A stretch of DNA of 64,000 nt from Flavobacteriales bacterium (GCA_022361195.1 JAKSBJ010000392.1:62001-126000), one strand, 5' to 3'; counted from the first letter of the stretch, positions 52,518-62,364 are shown. Made by a program: numbers and translations. Notes: generated from the letters alone by a model not told the origin.

Positions 52518-53473
52518 GATTATTGTGGTTCATAGCGTTTTTGTTCATTCTCCAGTCCGTTGAGGCACAGAAGGCCAGTATGGAACTGGAGCAAGACCGA
52601 ATTAGAATTGGAGAACAGGCTGTTTTACACCTTTATTTCCAATACGACAATCCAAAAGAAGATGCACTTATTGGATGGCCATACTATGATGACCGTTTGA
52701 CTGAAGAAATTGAAATTCTGGATCGAACAGTTGATTATGAAGCTCTCATCGATTCAGCCAGCAGTACTTTTTTAAGAGAACAAAAACTTGTCATTACGGT
52801 CTTTGAAGAAGGAGAATACCCTATTCCACCACAACGTATTGAGTTAAACGATTCTGTTTTTTATACCAATCCAGAATATTTGGTAGTACAAACCGTAAAA
52901 GTCGATACATCGGAAAGTATCAAACCTATTAAAGACAATTATGAAGTTCCTTATCCTTTTAGCGAACGATCAAAAGATTGGTTTTTAAGAAACTGGTATT
53001 GGTTTGCCATTTCTGCTGTTTTAGCAGCCATTTTCCTATTAGTAAGAGTATTGAAAAAACGAAAAGGTGAAGAGGAAGAAGAGGACATACCACAAATTCC
53101 AGCGCACATTACAGCCTTAAACTCACTGCATGAATTGCGGTTAAAAGAAGCCTGGAAATCGGAGAATAGAAAACAATACTATTCTAACCTCACCGATACG
53201 GTACGTTTGTATCTGGAGCAACGTTTTGGCATTTATGCGATGGAACAAACTACTCGTGAAATCATTGAGGATTTAAGAAACTCAGACATTAGCGATGAGG
53301 ATAAAGAATTTCTGCGTAAAATTTTGAGCCAGGCTGATATGGTAAAATTCGCGAAGGTTCAGCCGGACGAGGAATCAGGGCATCAATCTCTGAATCGTTC
53401 CATTGAATTTGTTGACAAAACCAAAAAGGAAGAGATAGAAGAACAAAACAATACTGAAGAGGATGAAAATTAG
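52514..53473 (+). CDS. Bat-operon membrane protein (BatD-like N-terminal domain, one membrane helix)
   Basis: A 319-residue protein: signal peptide at about 1-18 (ends VEAQ), a periplasmic beta domain at about 20-145 (a short version of the BatD repeat), a membrane helix at about 160-178 (WFAISAVLAAIFLLVRVLKK) and a cytoplasmic helical domain at about 200-300. It fits the small protein that lies between DUF58 and batA in many Flavobacteria. It begins inside the DUF58 stop (ATGA) and overlaps batA by 11 bases, so translation is coupled. Its exact biochemical role is unknown. Confidence 0.85.
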   Translation: MRLLWFIAFLFILQSVEAQKASMELEQDRIRIGEQAVLHLYFQYDNPKEDALIGWPYYDDRLTEEIEILDRTVDYEALIDSASSTFLREQKLVITVFEEGEYPIPPQRIELNDSVFYTNPEYLVVQTVKVDTSESIKPIKDNYEVPYPFSERSKDWFLRNWYWFAISAVLAAIFLLVRVLKKRKGEEEEEDIPQIPAHITALNSLHELRLKEAWKSENRKQYYSNLTDTVRLYLEQRFGIYAMEQTTREIIEDLRNSDISDEDKEFLRKILSQADMVKFAKVQPDEESGHQSLNRSIEFVDKTKKEEIEEQNNTEEDEN

Positions 53474-54503
53474 GATCACAGATTACCTTGAAATATCGCC
53501 CTTTTCATACGAGTATCTTTATACTGAGGTATTCTGGTTTTTCCTGATTATTCCGGTTTTAGTGTTTTGGTATTTGTATAAGGAAGGCAAGGCTTTTAAT
53601 CAACTCAACTTATCCAGCTTAAGTTCTTTTAAGAAGGGAAAATTCAACTTTATTGCCTTTTTCCGCCATTTAAACTTTTTTGTTTTTCTGCTAGGATTGT
53701 GCTTCATCATTTTATCGTTGGCACGTCCACATTTACCCGAAGAAATTGCGGAGTATAAAAAGAAAAATATAGAAGGAATTGACATTGTTATGGCCATGGA
53801 TGTCTCTGGAAGTATGTTGGCAGAAGATTTTCATCCAAACCGATTGGAAGCAGCCAAAGAAGTGGCCTTAGACTTTATTGAAGAACGTCCAACCGACCGA
53901 ATTGGTTTAGTTGTTTATGAAGGAGAAGCTTACACTCAAGCCCCAATTACAGGTGATCATGAACTTTTAAAAACTCTCTTTAGCGAAGTTGAAACCGGAA
54001 TGGTAGCCCAGGGAACAGCTATTGGAGTGGGATTAATTACCGCAGTTAATCGTTTGATAGAAAGTGATGCAAAAAGCAAGGTCATCATTCTATTAACAGA
54101 TGGAGTTAACAACTCAGGAAATGTAGATCCTATCACTGCAGCTCAGGTTGCCAAAGAATATGGTATTTGTGTTTATACCATTGGAGTTGGAAAAGATGGT
54201 CCTGCCCCAATTCCAATGCAAACTGTTTTTGGAACCGTTACTCAGTCTGTTGAAATTCCAATTGATACTGAATTACTCACTGAAATTGCTCAGTTAACCG
54301 GAGGAAACTTTTATCGGGCTGAAAACAAAAACCAACTAGACAGAATTTACAAGGAAATTGATCAACTCGAAAAATCGAAAGTAAAAACCCTGGATTATAA
54401 AGTTAATCCACCCGAAAAATATTACGGTATGTTGGGCCTAGGCTTGTTTTTAATTTTGATTTATAAAGTTGTAGGAAATACCTGGTTAAAAAGTATACCA
54501 TAA
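53463..54503 (+). CDS. batA: VWA-domain membrane protein BatA
   Basis: A 346-residue inner-membrane protein: two N-terminal membrane helices (about 22-38 and 68-87), a periplasmic or cytosolic von Willebrand A domain (about 105-300) with the MIDAS motif D113-x-S115-x-S117 and the later T/D ligands (GTAIG, LLTDG), and a C-terminal membrane helix (about 320-337). BatA and BatB form part of the Bacteroides aerotolerance complex. It overlaps the preceding gene by 11 bases and abuts batB directly. Confidence 0.93.
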   Translation: MKIRITDYLEISPFSYEYLYTEVFWFFLIIPVLVFWYLYKEGKAFNQLNLSSLSSFKKGKFNFIAFFRHLNFFVFLLGLCFIILSLARPHLPEEIAEYKKKNIEGIDIVMAMDVSGSMLAEDFHPNRLEAAKEVALDFIEERPTDRIGLVVYEGEAYTQAPITGDHELLKTLFSEVETGMVAQGTAIGVGLITAVNRLIESDAKSKVIILLTDGVNNSGNVDPITAAQVAKEYGICVYTIGVGKDGPAPIPMQTVFGTVTQSVEIPIDTELLTEIAQLTGGNFYRAENKNQLDRIYKEIDQLEKSKVKTLDYKVNPPEKYYGMLGLGLFLILIYKVVGNTWLKSIP

Positions 54504-55655
54504 ATGAATCAGCATAAATACGACATAAAAAATCTGGTTATTGCCGTTCTGATCTGGGAGGTGATCTTCTGGTCAGTATACTTTAGCCTGCATTATTATA
54601 TGTTGGAGAATGTTGACGCTTTCCAATTTGAGAACATGCAGTACCTGCAATTACTGTACATTGTTCCGGTTTTGGTTTTAGGCTATATTGCTATTTTACG
54701 GTGGAAGAATAAAACACTCAACACATTAGCCGATAATCGATTATTGGCTTATCTCACTTCTCCCATTTCCAGCCTAAAATCATTCTTTAAGTTCTTCTTG
54801 TTCCGAAATGCTGTTGTCTTTATTATTCTGGCCTTAGCCAACCCACAATATGGTAGAGGGAAAGCCAAAGCCGTTAATGAAGGAATTGAAGTAATGGTCG
54901 CCATTGATATTTCAAACTCCATGCGCGCCCTGGATTTAGATTCCAAAAAAGATCGACTGGAAATTGCTAAAATGTCCGTTGAACGATTGTTGAATGAGAT
55001 GCATGGCGACAAAGTTGGAATCATTGTTTTTGCCGGAGATGCCTTTGTTCAGGTTCCTTTGACCAACGACTATCGAGCGGCAAAAATGTTCTTGAACACC
55101 ATTCGCCCTGAGATGATGACAAATCAGGGAACTTCTATTGGACTCGCCATTGATAAAGCCATGACCTCCTTTGACATGGGGAATGGGGTAAATAAGGCCA
55201 TTATTGTTATCTCGGATGGAGAAGATCATGAGGGAAATGCTGAAGAGGCTGCAAAAATGGCCTATGAAAATGGCGTTTTGGTAAGTACTGTCGGAATGGG
55301 CGGATTAGATCCAGCTCCTTTTCCTGATTTTCAAAAAGGGAAAGCTGTTGGACTTAAAAAGGATGATAACGGAAAGACCGTTTATACCCAATTGAATGAA
55401 AAAATGTTAAAAAAAGTCGCTTCGGCAGGTGGAGGAGTCTACACAAGAGCCGATCGTACGTTTGTTAACTTAGAGGATGTACTCACCTCAATTCGGGAAA
55501 TAGAAAAAAAGGAAATGGCTTCGCAATTATATACCGATTACGAAGATCAATATCAATGGTTTTTAGCCATTGGGTTGTTACTCCTTTTTGTTGAGTTTTT
55601 CTTGAGTGAAAAACGCTCAGGAATTGTTCATAAATTGCAGGAATATAATGGATAG
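54504..55655 (+). CDS. batB: VWA-domain membrane protein BatB
   Basis: A 383-residue inner-membrane protein with the BatA architecture: membrane helices at about 9-32, 50-65 and 100-112, a VWA domain at about 128-330 with MIDAS D135-x-S137-x-S139 (AIDISNSM), GTSIG and VISDGEDH, and a final membrane helix at about 355-370. It starts immediately after the batA stop, and its end overlaps batC by eight bases. It is a paralogue of batA within the same complex. Confidence 0.93.
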   Translation: MNQHKYDIKNLVIAVLIWEVIFWSVYFSLHYYMLENVDAFQFENMQYLQLLYIVPVLVLGYIAILRWKNKTLNTLADNRLLAYLTSPISSLKSFFKFFLFRNAVVFIILALANPQYGRGKAKAVNEGIEVMVAIDISNSMRALDLDSKKDRLEIAKMSVERLLNEMHGDKVGIIVFAGDAFVQVPLTNDYRAAKMFLNTIRPEMMTNQGTSIGLAIDKAMTSFDMGNGVNKAIIVISDGEDHEGNAEEAAKMAYENGVLVSTVGMGGLDPAPFPDFQKGKAVGLKKDDNGKTVYTQLNEKMLKKVASAGGGVYTRADRTFVNLEDVLTSIREIEKKEMASQLYTDYEDQYQWFLAIGLLLLFVEFFLSEKRSGIVHKLQEYNG

Positions 55656-56535
55656 ACTGGTACTCATAGCATTCATTTTCAGTTTCTCCTTTACGGGATT
55701 AGCTCAAGATGACTTTAAACGAAATATGTACAAAGGGAATCTTTTTTGGGATGAACAGGATTATGAAAGAGCCCTTGAATACTTTAATGAAGCTGTGGAT
55801 GAATCTCCACTAAACTTCAAGGCTAATTTTAATGTAGCCAACACACATTATCAAATGAAAAACTTCGATAAGGCAGCGGATCTTTTTAGTTCAATTCACG
55901 GTCTTGCTCCTACTCGTTACGAAGAGTCTAAGGTATTTCATAATATGGGAAATGCGTATTTGATGGACAAAAAACTAGATGAGGCCATTGATGCCTACAA
56001 ACAGGGTCTTCGTTTAAATCCTTCAGATGAGGCAACTCGCTACAACCTTGCGTACGCTCAGTTTTTGAAGAAAAAACAGGAAGAGCAACAGCAAAACAAT
56101 CCTCAAAATCAGAACCAGAACCAGAATCAGGAGGGTGGTCAAGATGGAGAGAATCAAAATCAAGACAATCAAAATGATCAAAACCAGGATGAAAATCAGG
56201 GAGATCAAAACAACCAGAATGGAGACAAAGGTGATCAGAACCAAGATGACCAAGGAGACCAAGGAGATCAGGGAGACAAAAATCAAAACGATCAAGGTAA
56301 TTCTGGAGACGAGGGAGAAGACAAGGAAAAAGGTAAAAATCAATCCTCCGATTCTGAAAAAAACAATAAGGGAGATAAAGGCTCTCAAGTGCAAAGCTCT
56401 TCGGGAAATAGAATTTCCAAAGAACAAGCTAAACGTTTGTTAGAGGCTGCTTATAAACGAGAAAAAGAGATTCAAAAGGAACTTGAAAAGCGAAAAATCG
56501 TAGGAAACGGTAAAGCGCAAAAGAAAGATTGGTAA
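55648..56535 (+). CDS. batC: BatC: TPR protein with a long Asn/Gln/Asp/Gly-rich tail
   Basis: A 295-residue protein from the ATG at 55648 (the frame opens 14 codons earlier, inside batB, but this ATG starts a signal peptide ending GLAQ). About three TPR units occupy residues 25-145. A low-complexity stretch at about 152-250 contains almost only N, Q, D, G, E and K (runs of NQNQ, GDQGDQ), and a charged C-terminal helix follows (KRLLEAAYKREKEIQKEL). BatC TPRs are thought to bind Bat partners. The low-complexity DNA includes short CAGAAC-like tandem units that could vary in length. Confidence 0.92.
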   Translation: MDRLVLIAFIFSFSFTGLAQDDFKRNMYKGNLFWDEQDYERALEYFNEAVDESPLNFKANFNVANTHYQMKNFDKAADLFSSIHGLAPTRYEESKVFHNMGNAYLMDKKLDEAIDAYKQGLRLNPSDEATRYNLAYAQFLKKKQEEQQQNNPQNQNQNQNQEGGQDGENQNQDNQNDQNQDENQGDQNNQNGDKGDQNQDDQGDQGDQGDKNQNDQGNSGDEGEDKEKGKNQSSDSEKNNKGDKGSQVQSSSGNRISKEQAKRLLEAAYKREKEIQKELEKRKIVGNGKAQKKDW

Positions 56536-56537
56536 AA

Positions 56538-58247
56538 GTGAGATTATTCTTTGTCTGCATAGTACTTATTTTCTCCGGGAAAGTCATTTCTCAGGTTGTG
56601 CTGGACGCGCAAGTTGACAAAGATCTTGTTGCCGTTAATGAGCAATTCTCTTACGTTTTAACGACCAATAAAAATTGTGAAATAACACCACCTCGATTCA
56701 GAGGTTTACAAGTTGTTGCCGGCCCCTATCAGGGACAATCACATTCTTCCCGGAATATCAATGGTAAAACAACCTCTTCTACCACCTACACCTTTACCTG
56801 GTATCTAAAGGCTAAGGAAATGGGTATTTACACCATTGAACGTTCAAAAATGGCCTGTAAAGATTCGGATCATGCTTCACAGGAAATAAAGATCAAAGTT
56901 GCTTCACCTGAAGAGATCAATACTGCCAAAGAAGGTATTGCTGATCATTATTTGACATTAGAAAGTAATAAAGAAAGCGTTTTTGAAGGGGAACCTTTTA
57001 TCCTCTCCTTAAAATTCTATTCTAAGAAAAGACCTCAGGACGTTGAGAACTATTCCAATGGTCTATCCAGTGGAATTGAGCGTCATGATTTAAGAAAACC
57101 TACGGACAACTACCCTATCGTTCAAAAAGACATTAAAGGAGTTCGTTATTACATCATTGAATTACGAAAAGAACTCTGTATTCCATTGCGTGCTGGAAAA
57201 GTATCCATTGAACCTTCATATGGATCGATGTGGTATGAGCAAAATATCTTTGAAGGTTATCGACTTGAAGGCTATTCTAACGGCCTTGAAATAGATGTTA
57301 AAGCTGTTCCGGAAGAAGCTCCAGAACATTATATAGGACTGGTTGGTTCATTTGAGATGGATTTTGAAATGGATAAAGTGGAGCTCAGCGCCAATCAGGC
57401 ACTTGAGTTTAAAATGACCCTGAAGGGAAATGGAAATTTTAATTCATTTGATCCTCCCCCACTCAATGTACCCGATCATTTTATCGTTTACGATCCTGAA
57501 ATAAAAGACAGCCTTGTGGTGGGTGAAAATGGAATTGAAGGAACTCGGGAATATGTTTACAGTATTGTTCCTAAGGAAAAAGGCGAATACAAACTCACTC
57601 CTTTTCAATTTTCATATTTTGACTTGAGCAGCAACTCTTTTAAAACACTTACCACGGGTGAGGTTGACCTCATCGTTAATTCAGCCTCTAAAGCTGGAGT
57701 TGAGTATGTTGAAAAACAAATTCCGACAGTCGATACAACAGACATTCGTTACATTCATCAAGGATCGGACAATCTGTTTAAAAAAGATGATTTCTTTTAT
57801 GGCTCATTGCTTTATTATGTAACGGTTGGTTCACCTCTTTGCCTCGCATTACTTTTCATTTCTATGAAACGAAGAAAAGAAAATATGAGTGCCGAAGCCA
57901 GACTGGCATTAAAACAAAAAGGAGCCAAAAAATCAACTTTAAAAGTACTGGACGAATCCCGTAATTTATTACAAGCAGGACAAGATCAGGAAGCCCTCAA
58001 GTCCTTGCAAAATGCCATGTTTAATTTCTTCATGACACATTTAAACATGCCGCTTTCAGAGTTGTCCAAAAACAGCATTTCGACTCACTTAAAAGAAAAG
58101 AACATTTCAGCTGAAACCATTGCTTCATTTGAAAGTTGCTGGACTAAGATTGAAATGGCACAATATGCGCCAGTAGGAGCCGAGAATATGGCGAATACCA
58201 TTGATGAAACCGAAAAAATGATTCAATCCATTAACTCGCAATTATGA
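56538..58247 (+). CDS. batD: BatD: large membrane protein with tandem beta domains
   Basis: About 569 residues from the GTG at 56538. A TTG three codons earlier (56529) is also possible; the GTG is preferred because GTGAGATTA mirrors the ATGAGATTA starts of two other genes in this operon (52514 and 58244). Signal peptide at about 1-19 (ends ISQ). The long periplasmic region has three BatD-type beta domains (for example EGEPFILSLKFYSKK, ALEFKMTLKGNGNF), followed by a membrane helix near 433-450 (LYYVTVGSPLCLALLFI) and a cytoplasmic helical tail. BatD joins the BatA/B/C complex. The stop overlaps batE by four bases. Confidence 0.92.
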   Translation: MRLFFVCIVLIFSGKVISQVVLDAQVDKDLVAVNEQFSYVLTTNKNCEITPPRFRGLQVVAGPYQGQSHSSRNINGKTTSSTTYTFTWYLKAKEMGIYTIERSKMACKDSDHASQEIKIKVASPEEINTAKEGIADHYLTLESNKESVFEGEPFILSLKFYSKKRPQDVENYSNGLSSGIERHDLRKPTDNYPIVQKDIKGVRYYIIELRKELCIPLRAGKVSIEPSYGSMWYEQNIFEGYRLEGYSNGLEIDVKAVPEEAPEHYIGLVGSFEMDFEMDKVELSANQALEFKMTLKGNGNFNSFDPPPLNVPDHFIVYDPEIKDSLVVGENGIEGTREYVYSIVPKEKGEYKLTPFQFSYFDLSSNSFKTLTTGEVDLIVNSASKAGVEYVEKQIPTVDTTDIRYIHQGSDNLFKKDDFFYGSLLYYVTVGSPLCLALLFISMKRRKENMSAEARLALKQKGAKKSTLKVLDESRNLLQAGQDQEALKSLQNAMFNFFMTHLNMPLSELSKNSISTHLKEKNISAETIASFESCWTKIEMAQYAPVGAENMANTIDETEKMIQSINSQL

Positions 58248-58987
58248 GATTAGTTTTATTGACATATTGCCTCCTTTTGAGTCTTTTTTCGTTTGGAATA
58301 TCCAATTCCAAATTCCATGAAGGTAATGATGCCTATTCACATCAAGAATACGCACTGGCCTTAGAAAAATATAGCCAGTTGGTTTCAGAGGGATATCATT
58401 CGGCTGAATTGTATTATAACCTGGGTAATACACATTATCAACTTTCAGAGATAGGAAAAGCGATCTGGTCATACGAAAAAGCCCTTGAAATTGACCCGTC
58501 ATTTGAGGATGCTCGTTTTAACTTGGACTTTGTAAACATGTTAACCGTCGACCAAATTGACCAGGATAAAGGAGGCTTGGGAAGTTGGTTTAAAGGAATT
58601 TTCTTTAGCCAATCCATCAACTTTTGGGCTTATATGAGCGCCCTCATGAGTATTTTATTGGCTACTTCGCTGGTTCTCTTTTTCAGAAGCCGTCAGCGTA
58701 AGCTAAAAAACCTGAGTATGCTCTTGGGGTCAGTATTTGGACTATTATTATTGTTCACCCTCTTAACAGCTCATTTCCACAAAGGATATATTCAGGATCA
58801 AAGTAATGGAATCATCATTGTAGAAAGCACTGCTGTTCGCTTATCTCCATTAGAAGAAGCTCAACTAAGTTTTGAATTACACGAAGGAAGTAAAGTGCAG
58901 ATTATTGGATCAAATGCCGAGTGGGTTGAAGTTGAAGTCAATGAAAATACTGGCTGGATGTTAAAAGAAGATCTCTGGGAAATTTAA
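58244..58987 (+). CDS. batE: BatE: TPR, membrane helices and SH3-like domain
   Basis: A 247-residue protein: signal peptide at about 1-19, two TPR units (about 20-90), two membrane helices (about 125-145 and 155-175) and a C-terminal bacterial SH3-like domain (about 188-247: VRLSPLEEAQLSFELHEGSKVQII, WVEVEV, GWMLKEDLWEI). It closes the moxR-bat operon; its stop lies two bases from the convergent anti-sigma gene, with no room for a separate terminator. SH3b domains often bind peptidoglycan, which would fit envelope stress tolerance. Confidence 0.92.
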   Translation: MRLVLLTYCLLLSLFSFGISNSKFHEGNDAYSHQEYALALEKYSQLVSEGYHSAELYYNLGNTHYQLSEIGKAIWSYEKALEIDPSFEDARFNLDFVNMLTVDQIDQDKGGLGSWFKGIFFSQSINFWAYMSALMSILLATSLVLFFRSRQRKLKNLSMLLGSVFGLLLLFTLLTAHFHKGYIQDQSNGIIIVESTAVRLSPLEEAQLSFELHEGSKVQIIGSNAEWVEVEVNENTGWMLKEDLWEI

Positions 58988-58989
58988 AC

Positions 58990-60186
58990 CTACTTCACGG
59001 TAAAAAACAGGGAACTCAACTCTTTGGATGCTCCAATTGAAATTGAAGTTGTTTTGGCATCATCACGTTTATTTCCGATCGCATCTTTTGAAGTTGAAGA
59101 TTCGGCAAATTTGGTTTTATCACTCTCATCCGTTATTTCTTCAGCATCATAACTCTCCATTGGCCCTTCCTTCTCTGCAATAGTTTGTTGATTATTTAAA
59201 TCAAAATTCGTTACGGTAGTTGCCGAATTTGTGTTTATCGTTTCTGTCACTTGATTATCACTTTCGTTACGCGCATATTTGTCATCAGAGCTGACATCTG
59301 TTGAAATCTTGTTCTCCGCCTGCTCCCGATTCTTTTTTCCTAAAAACCCCTTGTCTTTTCCTTTCTTACGACTTTCTTTTTTCGCAGTAATACCTGCTAC
59401 TTTTTCAACCTGTTCAGGAGCATTTTGTACTTCCACATTCTTTTCCTTCTTCTCATTTTCCTCAATCGTCCAACTATATGTTCCAGGAGCTACTTCATCG
59501 ACCATTTCCAGCTCATCCACATCCATATCTCCCGATATATCCTCTTCTTCTAATTTCTGATCTTCCAAATTAGCAGATACTCCCCCAACCAATTCATTTG
59601 ATCTATAAAAACGACTGTCAGATGTAGTCTCAAAATCTTCAAGATTACTCAACTCCCCTTCTCTATCTTGCTCAAGCGCTAAGCTTTGATCATTATCATC
59701 TCTGCTTGGCACGAGCTTAGATGAAACCGAATCCATTGATACTTCCTGTTCTTTTGAACTTTTAATCTCAATGGTATCATCCTGTTCTGTTTCCAAATTC
59801 TGTGCTAAGTCAGCTTCATTCTCCATACCTCCAAAAGGATCTGAAACAAAGATAAATCCAACAATCAAAAGTGCGGCTAGGCCCATTTGGAAGACTGGCT
59901 GTTGGTAAAATTGTTTTTCCTTTGTCCACAAGAATGCCCCAACCGAATTGAGCCAAATACCCTTCTCTCTTTTAGGTTCAGCCAATCGATCCATTACCCT
60001 ACTTTTCAAATCAGCACTAGCTTCTACCTTATCCGCCGCAAAGGCCTCACCTACATTGAGTAAAAACCATTTCATCTCGTCAAACTCCTCTTCGGTCTGA
60101 ACGTACTCACCCACCAACTTCAGCTCCTCTTGAGTCAACTCAAAGAACTGCTTGTTTTTAATGATATCTTCTACATTCCCGTTCAT
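58990..60186 (-). CDS. Probable anti-sigma factor with one membrane helix and long acidic tail
   Basis: A 398-residue protein: a cytoplasmic helical N-terminus (about 1-95) that could bind the sigma factor, one membrane helix at about 100-120 (MGLAALLIVGFIFVS), then a long low-complexity periplasmic region rich in Ser, Glu, Asp and Lys without a recognised fold. It overlaps the ECF sigma gene by four bases, the main reason for the assignment. Such large disordered periplasmic tails are common in Bacteroidota anti-sigma proteins. No zinc-binding motif is seen. Confidence 0.75.
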   Translation of the reverse strand: MNGNVEDIIKNKQFFELTQEELKLVGEYVQTEEEFDEMKWFLLNVGEAFAADKVEASADLKSRVMDRLAEPKREKGIWLNSVGAFLWTKEKQFYQQPVFQMGLAALLIVGFIFVSDPFGGMENEADLAQNLETEQDDTIEIKSSKEQEVSMDSVSSKLVPSRDDNDQSLALEQDREGELSNLEDFETTSDSRFYRSNELVGGVSANLEDQKLEEEDISGDMDVDELEMVDEVAPGTYSWTIEENEKKEKNVEVQNAPEQVEKVAGITAKKESRKKGKDKGFLGKKNREQAENKISTDVSSDDKYARNESDNQVTETINTNSATTVTNFDLNNQQTIAEKEGPMESYDAEEITDESDKTKFAESSTSKDAIGNKRDDAKTTSISIGASKELSSLFFTVK

Positions 60187-60770
60187 AAGATCGTTTTTCG
60201 GTAAATTGTCAATTTAGAGGCTAACTCCTTAGTCGCATTATGTAAACGAGACTTTACTGTTCCGGGATTAATTCCCAATGCTTCTGCAATCTCATTTAAG
60301 GACAGTCCGTCATAATGTCGTAACATAAATACCTCTCTGTGCTTATCATTCAATTTCCCCAATTCTAACTTCAACTGCTCTCTAAACGCATTTTTATCTA
60401 CTTCTTTATCGGCTAATTGTTTTCCGTCTTTTGCCTCATACCCTTCTGGCACTTCATGTGATGTGTTTTTTCGAATTTCCTGTTTTTTATATTCGTTTTT
60501 ACACATATTGTTGGCCACTGAAAACAACCAGGTTTTAAAGTTTCTATTCAAATCAAATGATTCTGGCTTATCGATTATTTTAGCAAATAGATCGTGCGTA
60601 AAATCCTCAGATTTAATCCTATCATTCCACAGTTTTCTATAAAAAAAGTTGACCATAAATTTCTCGTAGCGTCGATAAATTTCTTCAAAGGCTTTCCTGT
60701 CGCCTTTAACGTAAAGGCGCATTAGTTCTTCATCCTTATATGTCGAATAATCCTTTTTAAAGAGCTGCAT
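60183..60770 (-). CDS. ECF-type RNA polymerase sigma factor
   Basis: A 195-residue sigma-70 protein with region 2 at about 10-95 (AFEEIYRRYEKFMVNFF, SEDFTHDLFAKI, FKTWLFSVANNMCKNEYKK) and region 4 at about 130-185 (HREVFMLRHYDGLSLNEIAEAL, NPGTVKSRLHNATKELA). It is coupled to the downstream anti-sigma gene by an ATGA overlap. The two ECF proteins of this window are only distantly alike, so they are not a recent duplication. Upstream, 73 bases separate it from another minus-strand gene. Confidence 0.93.
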   Translation of the reverse strand: MQLFKKDYSTYKDEELMRLYVKGDRKAFEEIYRRYEKFMVNFFYRKLWNDRIKSEDFTHDLFAKIIDKPESFDLNRNFKTWLFSVANNMCKNEYKKQEIRKNTSHEVPEGYEAKDGKQLADKEVDKNAFREQLKLELGKLNDKHREVFMLRHYDGLSLNEIAEALGINPGTVKSRLHNATKELASKLTIYRKTIL

Positions 60771-60843
60771 TCCGGAACATGGATTAGGAATTCACTCAAT
60801 ATGACCATCAAGGTCCGTACAGACTGTTATAATCTTAGACTTC

Positions 60844-61854
60844 TTAGTTCATATCGTATTCTTTCAAAATAGCGTTAACTTTTTTTGATTGTTTAATTTT
60901 CGCGGCTAATACCTCAATACTTGCTCTAAGTACAGCGGCATCTTCCCCACTCATTTTTCTCAATTTGTAAAGTGTTAATAACGGTGGAAGATAGTTTCCA
61001 TAAAGTCGTTGTTCTTTGCTTCCACTCAATGTCATTTGTGACAAATCACGTTTCTTAATTGTATTCCAAAAGGATTCTAATTTTTCCTTCTGATTAGCAG
61101 TGTTCCATTCATAACACAATCCCGTTAGATACATTCCATCCGAAATTGACCTGAGATAGGTTTGTTTTACTGTAGTGGAAACATAAATCTCTTTTCCAGA
61201 AGCGGTAAGCATCTTACGCATAAAAGCTTGCTCATTTCCTACAAATTGGGTCATCCCTATTCGTAAATCTCGCTGTACTCCTATTTTGTATTCCTCATTC
61301 TTTAAAAAATCAAGTGTGATGATATTTACTCCTGATCCTTCACTGTGCAATAGCTGTAAAAGGTAAAGAGGATAAGCATCTGCTTTATTACTCACTAACA
61401 AATAGCCTGAATTGGATTTTGGTAGCACATCACGGTAATAGTCGAGCTGATTATCGGAATAGTTTTGTTGGATTTTCTTAGCAAATTCGATTTGTTTGGC
61501 ACGATTTCCGGCGATGATATACATGGCCATCATTTCATTTAAAACATCCGTATCGGTAGGGCGGAGTTCGTAAGCTTTTAAGAGGTTGCCGTTTTTATCT
61601 GAGCTGTAATTGCTATTTATATAAGTGAGGAAATTATACTCGAAAGACTCTTTATCCAGTTCCTCCATTTTCACCACTATGTTATCCAACTCTCTCTGCT
61701 CAGAAGAAGTTAATTCTTTGTTGGACGAATTCAACATCTCCTTCCTTTTTCTCAGGTATTCGTCTTTCAACTGAGGCAATTCTGACTGATCAGGTTGTGC
61801 CAGCGAAATCCAACCGAACAGAAGGAATAATATGGTGGTAAAAGTTCGCAACAT
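60844..61854 (-). CDS. Uncharacterised exported helical protein
   Basis: A 336-residue protein with a signal peptide at about 1-19 (ends ISLAQ), then a charged helical region and TPR-like helices at about 85-135 (NLLKAYELRPTDTDVLNEMMAMYIIAGN). The middle part (about 140-230) includes YLLVSNKADAYPLYLLQLL and GVNIITLDFLKN, which resembles a nucleotide- or ligand-binding alternation but matches no family I can name. It precedes the sigma factor gene on the same strand and may share its control. Confidence 0.8.
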   Translation of the reverse strand: MLRTFTTILFLLFGWISLAQPDQSELPQLKDEYLRKRKEMLNSSNKELTSSEQRELDNIVVKMEELDKESFEYNFLTYINSNYSSDKNGNLLKAYELRPTDTDVLNEMMAMYIIAGNRAKQIEFAKKIQQNYSDNQLDYYRDVLPKSNSGYLLVSNKADAYPLYLLQLLHSEGSGVNIITLDFLKNEEYKIGVQRDLRIGMTQFVGNEQAFMRKMLTASGKEIYVSTTVKQTYLRSISDGMYLTGLCYEWNTANQKEKLESFWNTIKKRDLSQMTLSGSKEQRLYGNYLPPLLTLYKLRKMSGEDAAVLRASIEVLAAKIKQSKKVNAILKEYDMN

Positions 61855-61971
61855 TTTCTTTATTTAATCCTTACTACAACTCTTTTGCCAAAAAGTTCAT
61901 TTTGCATTGAAGATAACTGAATTCCAATACAAAGAAAAATTTCCTACATTTAAAAAAAACTCAAAATAACC

Positions 61972-62358
61972 ATGAAAAAATTCCACCTCCTTCTATTACT
62001 AATCCCCTTAACGTTAATTGCTTGTAGCACGGAAGAAGCCGAAAAACTGGCCGATGAGTATCATAAAAAACTACAAGCCGAACAAGATGAATATATTGTT
62101 GATCATTTGGTAGATCCTGAACAATTAAGCTTGGATGGACGAGATGCCTGGTTGGGACTTTTTGATTTAGTTCACAGCTGGGGAAAAATTACCAGTGTCA
62201 CCAAATCAATGGGATTCCATAAAAACTATAATAATGGCGTAACAACTGTTGATTTAGATTATGAACTTGAATTTGAGCCGAGACTAACGGTACAAGAAAA
62301 AATCTCACTTATTGACCGAGGAGATGGTTATAAGGTATGGGGAGTTGAATACAATTAA
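61972..62358 (+). CDS. Small lipoprotein
   Basis: A 128-residue protein with a lipobox (LTLIAC, Cys18), so it should be lipid-anchored. A short Glu/Lys helix (about 20-45) is followed by a compact domain at about 55-128 with strands GVTTVDLDYELEFEPR and DGYKVWGVEYN, similar in layout to small nuclear-transport-factor-like or DUF4019-type domains, without a firm match. Its stop is six bases from that of the convergent response regulator. Confidence 0.8.
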   Translation: MKKFHLLLLLIPLTLIACSTEEAEKLADEYHKKLQAEQDEYIVDHLVDPEQLSLDGRDAWLGLFDLVHSWGKITSVTKSMGFHKNYNNGVTTVDLDYELEFEPRLTVQEKISLIDRGDGYKVWGVEYN

Positions 62359-62364
62359 CCTTTC

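Noticed and set aside
56023-56443. Long antisense and alternate-frame reading frames over batC
   Set aside because: They are produced by the biased codons of the low-complexity N/Q/D/G region (Ile/Leu/Val-rich or Lys/Thr/Ile-rich translations) and have no independent support.
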